From assembly GCA_037382065.1 (NCBI GenBank), contig JARRQF010000021.1:1-38377 (forward strand): a DNA stretch of 38,377 nucleotides, read 5' to 3'. Under the pieces are notes generated by a model. That model did no database searches. It saw only the letters and a program-made list of their open reading frames with translations, and was not told where the DNA came from. This document shows, in pieces, positions 15,631-25,460 of the stretch. The position numbers and the translations under genes were made by a program. Origin of the DNA: Thiodiazotropha sp037382065 (GTDB lineage: Bacteria > Pseudomonadota > Gammaproteobacteria > Chromatiales > Chromatiaceae). Within the stretch, counting starts at the first letter, position 1. Each line of letters opens with the position of its first letter.

Positions 15631-18600
15631 TTATTGAAATTTCGCAGCACGTTTGACTAATTTATCCAGATCCTTTTCTGCCGAATTCCAGGGGGTTCCT
15701 GGATGAATGCAGCCAGCTGTACACTTCTCAGCTGCCTTGACAATATCCTTGTACTGCCCCGACTTGGGATCGGCGATAACCGCCTTTTTCTCATCGTTGT
15801 AGGCAAAGATCTTTGGGTTGATTCCGATACACTCATCACAGGCCGTGCATTCTGGTGTCTCGATCCATACCGGTTCGTAATCACCAGCTGTGGCGTTCCC
15901 CGTTTCTGATGGTGCGTGACTACCGTTGGCTGAGATTGATCCTGTCAAGGCTCCTGCGTTACCACTGGCTGCCATGGAGAGCAGGGTCGAGCTGAGGCGG
16001 TTAGCCATGTCAACCTTGGCCTCATTGATCAACGCATCCACATCGACCTTATTCATCTCACCAGCAATACCCTTGAGCTGATGCCAGAACTGGAGGCGTT
16101 CATGACAGGAGTTGGCAATCTCCTGGGCGCAAATCACGCGCATCAGACGACGCTTGCCATCGACTGCCCAGATAAAGGGGAACTTGCCTTCACGGTCATC
16201 CTCATCCAGTTCAAGGAACTCGTTCATGGGTACCATGTCGTCATTCCAGGTTTCAGGAGGCGCCTTACGGAACTGCTTACGGAAGCGCCCTTCGGTTACC
16301 GCAAAGTCGGCGAAGGTCATAGGTACTTCCAGTTCGGCCTCTGTTCCCTTCTCGTTCTGATAGCGAAGGGTATAGACTGGCCAATCATCATCCAGTGCCG
16401 GATTGCCTTCCAGGTCGATACACTCTTCAATGGTCTCGCCAGCATCTGGATCGTACTTCATCAGCGGATAGGCACGGCTCTCGACCGCCAATTTCGACTG
16501 TTCATAGGCTGCATCGTCGCCTACACCATGTTCTGGCGGGCAAACAGCGTAGATGTTGAATAGGGCGGGGCGACGGCTATTGAGGCCATCGATGTAACCC
16601 TCAATCAAATGCGTGGTATTGCTGATCGAACTCTGCAGTATATAAGTTGTGCGATGAGCGATACCGATCAGTGAAATCTCCTTACGGATCTCTTCCTTGC
16701 CCTTCATCGCCTTACCGTAGGGGCTCATGTCGGCTACTTGGCCGATATACCCCGAAGTACAGGCCTGACCACCAGTATTGGAATAGACCTGGGTGTCGAG
16801 TACCAGTACCTTAATCGGCATGCCGGAGGCCATGGCTCGGGAAAGGTTCTGGAAACCGATGTCGTACATCGCACCATCGCCACCTACTGATACCACAGGC
16901 GGACAGAGTAGCCACTCTTGGTTAGTGAACTGTTTCCAGTTGAACTGTTTGAAGAAATTATCATGCTCTGCTGGGTTGTACTTGCCAGCCAGCTCTAGCT
17001 CTGCCTTGCGGATTGCAGCAAAGCCGTCACCCATCTTCTGCATATGGCCCTCGAACAGGCCCATCGCCATGGATGGGCTGTCCTGGAATAGGTGGCTGGC
17101 CCAGGGGAAAGGGTAGGGATTGTAGGGGAAGGTAGACCCCCATACAGAAGTACAACCTGTTGAGTTGATAATGCCCATTTCAGCGCGGCCATTGTGGGTT
17201 TCACCCTCAAGATAACGCCACTTCAGATCGCGTAGTTGATCCAGAAGGTGGGTGACCCACTGTAGCCATTCACGGTCGATAACCGTCTTTTCGCGATCTG
17301 CATCCAGCTTATTGCTCAAATTGGAGAGGGTCAGATCGCCATCGGTGGTGACAGCCTGTTCGATAGCGCTGGAGTTACTGAGGTCGACGCCAGCGGCCAG
17401 CTTCAGACGGATATGTTGCTCAAGCTGTTCAATGAGTTTATCTATCTTTTCCACATAGGCCTTGACTCGCGGCTGCATGAGAGCGGCCACGGTACTGGTG
17501 AAGAGATGGATAATGGTCTTTTCACCACAGCCCAAGCAGGCGCCATCACCTCCGACAATGGCGCTGTAGTTGTTTTTATCAAGCAGTAGGGTGTGCAGCG
17601 CACCGATCTTTTCGTTCAAATCATCAATGCGGTTGAAGCTGCTGTCTGTGGTGGGCAGGTCGAGCCAAAAGGCCCAGTCGCTACGCATCTTTTCGATCGC
17701 GGCATCATTCTGAGGGGTGGCGATCAGCGCGCCATCTTCGCAGACATCGACACACTCCATACAGCCCTTGCAGGTGTATGGGTTAAGCGTGATAGAGAAA
17801 AGACCACCACTGCCTTTATTTTTCTTCTCAAGGTTATTCCAATAGGGCTTGGTCACCGAGAAATCGAAATCGACCAGAGCTGTCATGAAGAGACTGAACT
17901 CCTCTTCCAGCGCCGGACGCGCTTGTTCCTCCACCTCAATATTAGCGAGTCTCTCCAGTACCGCTTGGTCGAGCAAGGTTCGGACCTTGGCCTGCTCACC
18001 TGCCTCATTGAGCAGTTCGCGTAAGCGCTTCTCTATATTGCGGCTTTCACGGCGTAGATATTGGGTTGGGCGGCCGCCGGTCTCGACGCGATTGATCGCG
18101 GTATTGAAAAGATCGCTAACCTTGCTGACCAAACCGGGAATCGAACTATCGGGACAGAGCGTGTAACAATCACCGCAGGCTGTACAGTTTTCCGCAATCC
18201 ATTTCGGATAGTCGAAACGAATCTGGGTCATATCACGGAATAGCCCCGTTGAGGCCGGTATCAGAGAGAGGGCCTGGAAGGGGTCAGCCAGATTATCGGA
18301 GCCCTTGCCAGTAGCATAGAAGCTACCAGTTTGCTCCCAGAAACGGTGTATGTCTGAGATGCCACCATCTCCCTGGGGCAACTGCTTGAGCATGATTGGT
18401 AGTCTGGGAGCTTTTTTTACAGACTGCGTTGTAACAGCACCTACCACCTTATTGGTAATTTCATGGATCTCATCGAAACCACGACGTACCACACGCAAGT
18501 TATCCTCAACCACACGGCGACCCTTGCTGCCNNNNNNNNNNNNNNNNNNNNNNNNNNNNNNNNNNNNTGCCAAACTTATGCTCCAGCTGGTCCTCAATCG

Positions 18601-20593
18601 CGGTGAAGAGCTTCTTCTCATCCAGGCCAGACATCGCCATCAGTGGTGAGCCGGCAAAGAAGGCACCTTGGAAGGCGTTGCCCTGCATACGCAGTTGCAG
18701 TTCTGCGTTGGATGCCTCTTCGCGGGCGATCTTGAAGCCATCCACATAGAAGACATGAATCTCATTTTCCACAATCTGCTGCTGCATCCAGCGAGGAAAT
18801 GTCTGCCACACCTTATCAGCGCTGTCGAGATTGGATTGGATGATCAGGGTGCCGCCTTTCTTCAATCCGCTGAGGGGATTAGAGTGGCTAAACACGTTTG
18901 GGTCGGGGCTTAGTACAACGTCCACATAGTGGTATTCGCAGTTGAGTGGAATCGGAGTTGGAGCCGCTGCCAGATAGTAGGTGGTTGGTTGCCCTTTCTT
19001 CTCAGAACCATACTTAGGATTGGCCTTGATCTCGTAACCAAGTAGATCATAGAGGGTCATAACCAGATTCTTACCGGTGGTGATCGCACCCCAGCCACCC
19101 ACCGAGTGCATGCGCACGGTAATCGAGCCTTCTGGCATTAGGTTGGGGTTTTCCGAACCGTGTATCGCCATGTCGCCAATATTAGGGTAGGCCTCCAGAA
19201 GATTCTGAATATGGATCTCCTGCTTGGGGTTGGCGGCATCCCGTATGAAATCGATACCAAGATAGAAGAATTTACGCTGAGGAGCGTCCGCCAACATATT
19301 CTCAACGGCACCGATCAAAGCCTCAGGCTGTAGATCGCGGGAACCGAGGCCGTAGGCACCCGAGTAGAGACGCGGGGTGTCGCTTAAGCGCTCATAACTT
19401 TCGTATTTTGGGTAGGGAAGGGCCTCTTTGGCTGCAATAGCCTGGCCATTCTCAATAGACTTGGAGAGAGCCGCACGTACTTCGCGCATCAATGGCAGGT
19501 CTTCAGCAAGTGGCTGGTCTGTACGCTCCAGTACGCAGACGCCTTTTTTACCTTTTAATAGTTTGCCCAGCAAGTCACCTGGGAAGGGGCGGAACATGGT
19601 GACGTCGACAACACCCACCTTTAGTTTTCGGGTCTTCTCCAAATAGTCGGCTACGCCGTGGGCCTGTACCACCATGGAACCCATGCCCATGATCAGATAG
19701 TCAGCCGTTTCAACCTTATAGGTGCTGAGGCGTCCATAGCGGCGCCCGGTTAGCTGGTAATACTCTTCCATCACCTGATCAGAGATTTCGGGAATGTGCT
19801 GGAAAAAGTAGGGACGTTGGGCCGCCGTGGTCTGCATGAATGCATCCTGATTCTGTACTGAGCCTGAGAGCATGGGCTTATCCACATCCCATATTGCGGG
19901 TACGCGACGGCGGGTTTTGCCATAGAGCATTTTCTGAGCTGGTGTAGGGCATTCGATCTCGTCATCAGGACGGCCGAGAAATTCATGGATCAACGCCCGC
20001 TCCGGTACTTGCAGGGGCTCAATCAAATGGGTGGTAAGAAAGCCATCTTGGGCCACGGCGGCTGGGGTTAGGGAGAGTTCAGCAATCTTGCGGCTGATTA
20101 GGTTGAGATCAGCGGCCCCCTGGGCATTGCTGGCAAAAAGCTGGCAAAAACCTGTGTCGTCAATACAGTGGTAGTCGTCATGGCCACAATGTACGTTCAG
20201 TGATGCCTTGGTAATGGCGCGACAACCGATGTTAAGCACATAGGGAAGGCGTTTACCCACAGCAGCGTAGAGCGACTCATGCATGAAGGCTACGCCCTGG
20301 GCAGATGAGAAGTTGGTGGCACGCAGGCCGGTCATCGACATGCCTGCCGTCACGGCAGCGGCAGCATGTTCTGATTCTGGTTCGATAAAGATCAGGGCAC
20401 GATCAGAGATATTGATGTGACCTTTTGCCGTTTCTTCGGCCCAATATTCGCCCATCTGGGTAGAGGGGGTAATAGGGTAGGCTCCCGCCGCATCGGAGGC
20501 CTCCCTTTCGCACTTAATGACAGCGCCATTGCCATCCATGGCCATACGGATACCGGGGTATTTGAAGCTCTTTTCGTCTTTTTTACCGAACAT
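15631..20593 (-). CDS. nifJ: Pyruvate:ferredoxin oxidoreductase NifJ, long form with fused C-terminal ferredoxin (interrupted by assembly gap)
   Basis: PFOR interconverts pyruvate plus CoA with acetyl-CoA plus CO2 using TPP and ferredoxin. The N-terminal part (20593 to 18568, 675 residues) has domain I (YPITPSTQMGEYW), domain II and the gamma-type domain (RMHSVGGWGAITTG). The rest (18531 to 15631, 965 residues) has ferredoxin motifs CTACGDCYTLCP and CKGCMECVDVCE, then the TPP domain with GACLGCGEK, GGDGAMYDIG and DTQVYSNTGGQ. The total of about 1640 residues far exceeds the usual 1170-1200. Extra helical inserts lie between the two ferredoxin motifs and within the TPP domain. A C-terminal extension ends in another cluster motif (CTACDEC, later CTAGC). 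The two parts are out of frame only because of the 36-N gap, whose length is arbitrary. It sits between rnfB and rnfC. Confidence 0.9.
18532..18567. other. Assembly gap of 36 N inside nifJ
   Basis: The flanking halves read EHKFG on one side and GSKGRRVVEDN on the other. In NifJ proteins this junction is a short Gly/Lys loop, so few residues are missing. The frames join if the true gap is 36+2 (modulo 3) bases long. Confidence 0.97.
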
Positions 20594-20684
20594 ACCATAC
20601 TTCTCTTATTTAAGATGATTGATGAGCATTCAGGCCTGGGTGGCATCGCTCCAGTAGCCTGAAAAAGCGATCTGTCGATCTTCG

Positions 20685-21563
20685 TTACATAGGTAGTGCT
20701 TCACTGCGAATGATCCGTTTCGCCTGCGATCCTTTTATCATCCCTGAAGTGTCATCCAGCCAAACAATAGCGCCGGTTGGGCAGCGTTCGGTGGCAACTC
20801 GTGATGCTAAGTTATTCTTACTGTAGTCGATGACAGCCAAGTTGTTTTGGATAGAGATCAGTCCTTCTGGTGAATCCTTCACGCAGCGCTCGCATGAGGT
20901 GCAGGCTACCTCGCAATTGCTTTCGGCTATATCGCCGTGCTCAAGATTTTTACAGGCAATCCATAGGTGGTTGCTGACAGGCTGAATCGAGAAAAGCCCT
21001 TTCGGACAGATGTCCACGCAATCCTCACAGGCGGTACATTTGCTGCTATCCACAACAGGCAGTCCGTGCTTATCCATTGAAATAGCATCAAAATCACAGA
21101 CTTCTGCGCAATCGGCCAGGCCAATGCATCCCCAGGTACAACCTTTGGGGCCACCCGCTACTACGGAAGCTGCACGACATGTGGCTAGTCCGTTATAATG
21201 AGCCCGCTGACGGGCTACATGGCTGCCACCGGCACAAGCCAAGCGGGCAACTCGTTTGACGATATTTCCGCTTTCAACACCCAGATAATCAGCAATTTCA
21301 CTAATAGTATCCGCACTACTAACGGTACACTGTGCTGGTGTCACTGTGCCGGCGATCAGTGCCTCGGCAAAAGGACGGCAGCCTGCATTGCCGCAAGCAC
21401 CACAGTTGGTAGCAGGCAGCAGACTTTCAATCTCATCAATGCGAGGGTCCTCAAAAACCCATAACTTCTTGTTGGCATAGGCCAAGAGGGAGGAGAGTAG
21501 TAAGCCCAGCACCCCCATAAAGATGATGGCACTTGATATGTTCAAAGCAATGTCTATATCCAT
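20685..21563 (-). CDS. rnfB: Rnf complex ferredoxin subunit RnfB, long form with a lost cluster
   Basis: RnfB accepts or donates electrons to soluble ferredoxin. Counting from the ATG at 21563 (292 residues; an in-frame GTG at 21575 is possible), the protein has an N-terminal membrane helix and the [4Fe-4S] domain with Cys54, 57, 62 and 79. A complete two-cluster ferredoxin domain follows (Cys142, 146, 152, 156 and Cys176, 179, 182, 186). A second ferredoxin domain keeps Cys221, 224 and 227 of motif 1 and Cys261 of motif 2, but has Ser231, Asn251, Ser254 and Ala257 where the other four should be. By the usual ligand crossover this removes one whole cluster and keeps the other. It is the first gene of the nifJ-rnf-ppsA cluster. 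Confidence 0.94.
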   Translation of the reverse strand: MDIDIALNISSAIIFMGVLGLLLSSLLAYANKKLWVFEDPRIDEIESLLPATNCGACGNAGCRPFAEALIAGTVTPAQCTVSSADTISEIADYLGVESGNIVKRVARLACAGGSHVARQRAHYNGLATCRAASVVAGGPKGCTWGCIGLADCAEVCDFDAISMDKHGLPVVDSSKCTACEDCVDICPKGLFSIQPVSNHLWIACKNLEHGDIAESNCEVACTSCERCVKDSPEGLISIQNNLAVIDYSKNNLASRVATERCPTGAIVWLDDTSGMIKGSQAKRIIRSEALPM

Positions 21564-21625
21564 TCCATTACCCACAATAAATAAACTGTTACATAGGCGA
21601 AACTATATTCAGTTTAATGGAGCTT

Positions 21626-21653
21626 TTAGTATTGATCTACGGAATGGTGTCAA
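21626..21653 (-). promoter_or_regulatory. Possible promoter of the rnfB-nifJ-rnf-ppsA operon
   Basis: On the minus strand, TTGACA (21648-21653) is followed after 16 bases by TACTAA (21626-21631), about 60 bases upstream of the rnfB start. The -35 box is perfect and the -10 box is weak. No FNR-like site is seen nearby. Confidence 0.35.
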
Positions 21654-21742
21654 TAGAAAATATTGATTTTATTAATGCTTCGGGATTTCGTGATCCAAAT
21701 TACGAATCCGCCACTGACAACGCCATTTGAACTCAGTTATAT

Positions 21743-22390
21743 TCAGAAGGGCCACAGGCTCCAGCCCTTATTCAAATCATCTTTGCATTTTGCGATCTGT
21801 GCGCGGTAGCGTTTGGCATTGTTATCGACATGTCGTGCGACCTTGAGTAACCACCTTTTCTTTTTATAAGTACCCCTTTTATACCCACCATGGCCTTCGT
21901 GGTAGGCGAGGTACTGTTTGTAGGCATCCCATTTTGAGATGCCAAGAACAAGATGGCTCTGGGCGCAATACCAACCAATGAAATCGACCGCATCTTCGTA
22001 GTTATCTCGAGCAGCCCAGTGATGGCCAGTTTTTTGCCGATACCAGTCCCAAGTGGCGTCTTGAACCTGAGCATAACCATAGGCAGAAGATGAGCGAAAC
22101 CAGGGGATAAACCAGAAAAGTTTATCTCGTGGAGGCTTGGCATTGTGTTTGAAACGAGACTCCTGGTGAATGATGGCCAGCTGTAGATGGATTGGCACTC
22201 CCCAGGTTTCAAAGGACTCCTGAGAGGCCTCATACCAATCATCTTTTTCGTGAAAGATCTGACAAGCATCTTCGGTGTTTTTTGGTGGTGTGGTGGAGCA
22301 AGCTGTGACAAGAGTTAATAATATGGTAGATAAAAGATACTTAATACTATGATTTTTAATTAAATTTAAAATTTTATTCAATCTCTGCAT
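21743..22390 (-). CDS. Lytic transglycosylase-like (SLT) lipoprotein, 215 aa
   Basis: A lipobox LVTAC places lipidated Cys31 at the mature N-terminus. The core has SLT-family features: the catalytic Glu77 in AIIHQESRF, the following SSSAYGYAQVQDATWDWY segment that matches the family's GxxQ-type motif with an aromatic-rich variant, and AYHEGHGGY further on. Such enzymes cleave peptidoglycan glycan strands from the inner leaflet of the outer membrane. It is a short family member. Its ATG start has AAGGA about 11 bases upstream. It is on the same strand as rnfB but about 180 bases away, with the rnfB promoter region between, so it is probably a separate unit. Confidence 0.75.
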   Translation of the reverse strand: MQRLNKILNLIKNHSIKYLLSTILLTLVTACSTTPPKNTEDACQIFHEKDDWYEASQESFETWGVPIHLQLAIIHQESRFKHNAKPPRDKLFWFIPWFRSSSAYGYAQVQDATWDWYRQKTGHHWAARDNYEDAVDFIGWYCAQSHLVLGISKWDAYKQYLAYHEGHGGYKRGTYKKKRWLLKVARHVDNNAKRYRAQIAKCKDDLNKGWSLWPF

Positions 22391-22451
22391 GAACCTGGAA
22401 TCCTTGTGATATTAGTGGCTTTTCCCAAAGGGTGAAGATCGTAATCATTAT

Positions 22452-22569
22452 CCTAAAAAGATCAGTTGGACAGCGTGATTCACCCAATAGGTGACCATAA
22501 CCATGAAGCTATTTTCTTCAAAATCAGAAACCTGTTATTAGAATGGAGCGGTCAACTGATTTTTTTAGG
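22452..22569. mobile_element. 118-base MITE-like element A2 with 5-base target duplication
   Basis: The left end CCTAAAAAGATCAGTTG and right end CAACTGATTTTTTTAGG are inverted repeats, with ATTAT on both sides as a likely target duplication (22447-22451 and 22570-22574). The interior (22482-22517) is identical over 36 bases to 32726-32761. No coding capacity. It lies upstream of adk, 362 bases before its start. Confidence 0.7.
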
Positions 22570-22787
22570 ATTATTGCAGATATCATGTTGTATTTGTGCC
22601 GAAGTGCAGCAGGAAATCGATATATACGGAACACTGCAAAAGGATATTAGAGGGATTTTGCGGAAATTGTGTCGTCAGCAAGGCGTAGATATGGTAGGGA
22701 GGGATACGCATGGATGCCTATGGTGCCCTTGCTATTCATCCCAGCCATGAGAGGCAGGGCTTTTCGCGCAGTTCGATAAAAAATCAG

Positions 22788-22793
22788 TATAAT
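22788..22793 (+). promoter_or_regulatory. Possible -10 box of the adk promoter
   Basis: A perfect TATAAT lies 138 bases upstream of the adk ATG. The -35 region is poor (TTCGCG at a long spacing). The rest of 22570-22931 shows no gene. Confidence 0.35.
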
Positions 22794-22931
22794 GGCGCCG
22801 GTTTGGCACTGGTCGGGTGGCTATTATGCTCCGGTCTGCAGTGACTCGTCATAGATTCTTACTATTTAGAATCATTGCCGAGGAGACAAAGAGTGTCAAA
22901 TCACAATAATGACAATCTATAGGAGCAATCA

Positions 22932-23573
22932 ATGAAACTGATTTTGTTAGGTGCGCCTGGCGCAGGCAAGGGTACGGTGGCTAAAGAGCTGACCAAGTTG
23001 GATGGTTCTGTACAGATATCAACAGGGGATATCTTGCGTGGTGCCGTTCAGGCAGGCAGCGAACTGGGCAAACAGGCGGAAGCCTTCATGAAGGCAGGCG
23101 ATCTGGTGCCAGATGATCTGATCATGGGTATCATGGAGCAGCGCCTTCAGGAGCCTGATTGTGCGAATGGCTTTCTTTTGGATGGATTTCCCCGCACGAT
23201 TCCTCAAGCCGAGGCTCTTGATGATCTATTGAAAAGGATTAATGTCAATCTCGACTTTGCCGTGGAGATCGATGTGCCGCGCGATGTTATTCTGGATCGC
23301 CTGACTACCCGCCGTACTTGTGAGGCTTGTGGTGCGATCTACAATGTCAAAAGCATGCCAACCAAAGTCGAGGGTATCTGTGACAAATGCGGCGGCAAGG
23401 TCGTACAGCGAGATGATGAGACGGAAGAGGCCATTTCTAATCGCCTAGACGTCTACCAGGAAAAGACGGCCCCACTAGTAGGGTACTACAAGAATAAGGA
23501 TATGCTCTTGACGGTCAGCGCTACTTCCAGTGAGGAAGTGGTGAGTGCTATTCAGGGGCGCTTAAGCGCCTAA
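22932..23573 (+). CDS. adk: Adenylate kinase
   Basis: Adk converts ATP and AMP to two ADP. The 213-residue protein begins MKLILLGAPGAGKGT (P-loop), with DGFPRTIPQAEAL and the lid. The lid carries four Cys (CEACG ... CDKCG), as in zinc-binding adenylate kinases, instead of the His/Ser/Asp/Thr set of the E. coli enzyme. The ribosome-binding site TAGGAG is seven bases upstream. A hairpin terminator follows within about 20 bases, so it is transcribed alone. Confidence 0.97.
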   Translation: MKLILLGAPGAGKGTVAKELTKLDGSVQISTGDILRGAVQAGSELGKQAEAFMKAGDLVPDDLIMGIMEQRLQEPDCANGFLLDGFPRTIPQAEALDDLLKRINVNLDFAVEIDVPRDVILDRLTTRRTCEACGAIYNVKSMPTKVEGICDKCGGKVVQRDDETEEAISNRLDVYQEKTAPLVGYYKNKDMLLTVSATSSEEVVSAIQGRLSA

Positions 23574-23592
23574 AATGGCCGTTTGCACCAGG

Positions 23593-23619
23593 AAACCCGC
23601 TTTGATAGCGGGTTTTTTT
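23593..23619 (+). terminator. Rho-independent terminator of adk
   Basis: AAACCCGC and GCGGGTTT form an eight-pair stem with a seven-base loop, followed by a T run, 19 bases after the adk stop. Confidence 0.93.
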
Positions 23620-23882
23620 AATAATACACTTCACCCTAATCTCCAGGGAAAAAGGCGTTGATTTGACCGTGCATTTTACTGGGTCTTATGATTGTCTTTA
23701 GGTGATAACGTAGTCATACATAACGGCAGGTTATGTTGCGTAAAGTTTGATAGGATAGGAAGAGTATTCAGGATGCTAGATATGACGGTAGGGGAGATTA
23801 TAGGGCACCTCCCCTGATTAATAAGCCGACTCCTGATCATCAGTCCTTAGTTTTACCATTAAGAGACATCGATAGCTTCGTT

Positions 23883-25283
23883 ATGATCAAGCTTTTTGGA
23901 ATCTATATCTCCAAGGCAGTTGTTCTGCTAGGAGTGGTTGAGATATTAATTTTTTTCTCTTCTACACATGGAGCAATCCTTCTTTATCATCAAATTAACA
24001 GCCAACCTCCAGCTTTGAGTGGGGGAACAGAGGGCAACTTGCCGGTTATCTTTTCTCTGGCCATGTTCTCATCTATGACTGCTTTGGGGCTTTACCAAAA
24101 AGGTTCGATGGCCACCTCTTCAGGATTTCTGGTAAGGGTCTTTCTGGCTTTTCTGGTTGGTGGTGTAGCCATGGTGTTACTGATATTTACCTTTGCGGGG
24201 ATGTTAGTGGGCGGGCAGGCGACAATCACCTATAGCTTGATGTTTTCTATTGTCGGAGTCTTGATTGCCAGAACCATATTTGTACGCTTTACCTCTGATA
24301 ATATCCTCAAACGGCGGGTTCTGGTACTGGGAGTGGGCATCAATGCGGATAGAATTGAAGAATCAGTCAAGAAAAAGGGCACTTTAGGTATTGTGGTCGT
24401 TGCTTATGTCAATATGGGTGATCGGATTGATCTGATTGACAAAGATCGCCAAGTCGATAAAGAGCAGTCTCTACTGGAAATCTCCAACCGACTGGCGATA
24501 GATGAGATTGTGGTCGCGGTGGATGATCGCCGCAGGAAACTACCGAATCATGAGTTGCTGGAATGTAAGATCAAAGGCATCAGAATTCTCGATTTATTGA
24601 CCTTTTTTGAGAAAGAGCTTTCGATCATTAATATCGATTTGCTCTATCCCAGTTGGATGTTATATGCCGATGGATATCGCCAAAGAACCCTGAATCGTGC
24701 CATCAAGAAGGCTTTCGATATGTCTGTGGGTATCGTTATTTTCCTTTTTGCTGCTCCGTTGATGGTGCTGGTGACGATCGCCAGTTTGATCGACTCTAGA
24801 GGCAGGGATCCGATATTCTACAGTCAGGTTCGAGTCGGAAAGAATGGCAAGCTATTTAAGGTCTATAAATTTCGGAGTATGCGAACCGATGCCGAGGCGG
24901 ACGGTGTGGCAAGATGGGCCTCGAAAAATGATTCACGTATCACCAGATTGGGTGGCTTTCTCAGAAAGACCCGCCTTGATGAACTACCACAAATCTACAA
25001 TATTCTAAATGGTGATATGAGCTTGGTGGGGCCGCGTCCTGAGCGACCGGAATTTGTCATGCAGCTATCGAATGATATTCCCTACTATCCACAACGCCAT
25101 TGGGTTAAGCCGGGTTTGACCGGTTGGGCGCAGATGCTCTATCCCTACGCTGCTACAGAAGAAGATACCAAGCGTAAGCTTGAATATGATCTTTACTATG
25201 TTAAGAACGCCAGCACCATGCTCGATTTTATTATTCTATTGCAGACCATCGAAGTGGTACTGCTAGGTAAGGGCGCTCAATAG
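23883..25283 (+). CDS. Polyprenyl-phosphate sugar phosphotransferase (exopolysaccharide, XrtA/PEP-CTERM-associated type)
   Basis: The 466-residue protein has about four to five N-terminal membrane helices, a central nucleotide-binding-like domain (RRVLVLGVGINADRI), another membrane helix near residue 285, and a C-terminal bacterial sugar transferase domain (VYKFRSMRTDAEADG, TRLDELPQIYNILNGDMSLVGPRPERP, VKPGLTGWAQ). Enzymes of this kind transfer a sugar-1-phosphate to undecaprenyl phosphate and start exopolysaccharide repeat synthesis. The central region resembles the subfamily linked to PEP-CTERM/XrtA systems, though no exosortase or other polysaccharide gene is in the window. The 263-base upstream region (23620-23882) holds no recognisable gene. 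Confidence 0.85.
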   Translation: MIKLFGIYISKAVVLLGVVEILIFFSSTHGAILLYHQINSQPPALSGGTEGNLPVIFSLAMFSSMTALGLYQKGSMATSSGFLVRVFLAFLVGGVAMVLLIFTFAGMLVGGQATITYSLMFSIVGVLIARTIFVRFTSDNILKRRVLVLGVGINADRIEESVKKKGTLGIVVVAYVNMGDRIDLIDKDRQVDKEQSLLEISNRLAIDEIVVAVDDRRRKLPNHELLECKIKGIRILDLLTFFEKELSIINIDLLYPSWMLYADGYRQRTLNRAIKKAFDMSVGIVIFLFAAPLMVLVTIASLIDSRGRDPIFYSQVRVGKNGKLFKVYKFRSMRTDAEADGVARWASKNDSRITRLGGFLRKTRLDELPQIYNILNGDMSLVGPRPERPEFVMQLSNDIPYYPQRHWVKPGLTGWAQMLYPYAATEEDTKRKLEYDLYYVKNASTMLDFIILLQTIEVVLLGKGAQ

Positions 25284-25348
25284 TGGCAGAGGCGCTGAAT
25301 ATGGCCCCCATAAAACCCAATTGCTGAGGTTTGGGAGTAATCAAGTAT

Positions 25349-25372
25349 GGAGCGGTCAACTGATTTTGTAGG
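25349..25372. repeat. Solo copy of the family A right terminus
   Basis: GGAGCGGTCAACTGATTTTG followed by TAGG matches the right end of the element at 22452-22569 with one change. No partner end is seen nearby. It lies between the convergent sugar transferase and ppnN genes. Confidence 0.55.
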
Positions 25373-25460
25373 GTGAAGTGAGTGGTGCAGCCAGGCCACC
25401 AGTAGCAGGAACTCACCGAAGTGACTCAGACGCAGGTCAATACCGCGTTTGAGCGCTGTA

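Noticed and set aside
15631..20593. Two separate PFOR genes meeting near 18.5 kb
   Set aside because: The break coincides exactly with the run of N; the flanking protein sequences continue one NifJ-type chain, so the frame change is an effect of the arbitrary gap length.
22466..22750. Open frame of 94 codons upstream of adk
   Set aside because: It begins inside element A2, lacks a ribosome-binding site and has no recognisable protein features.
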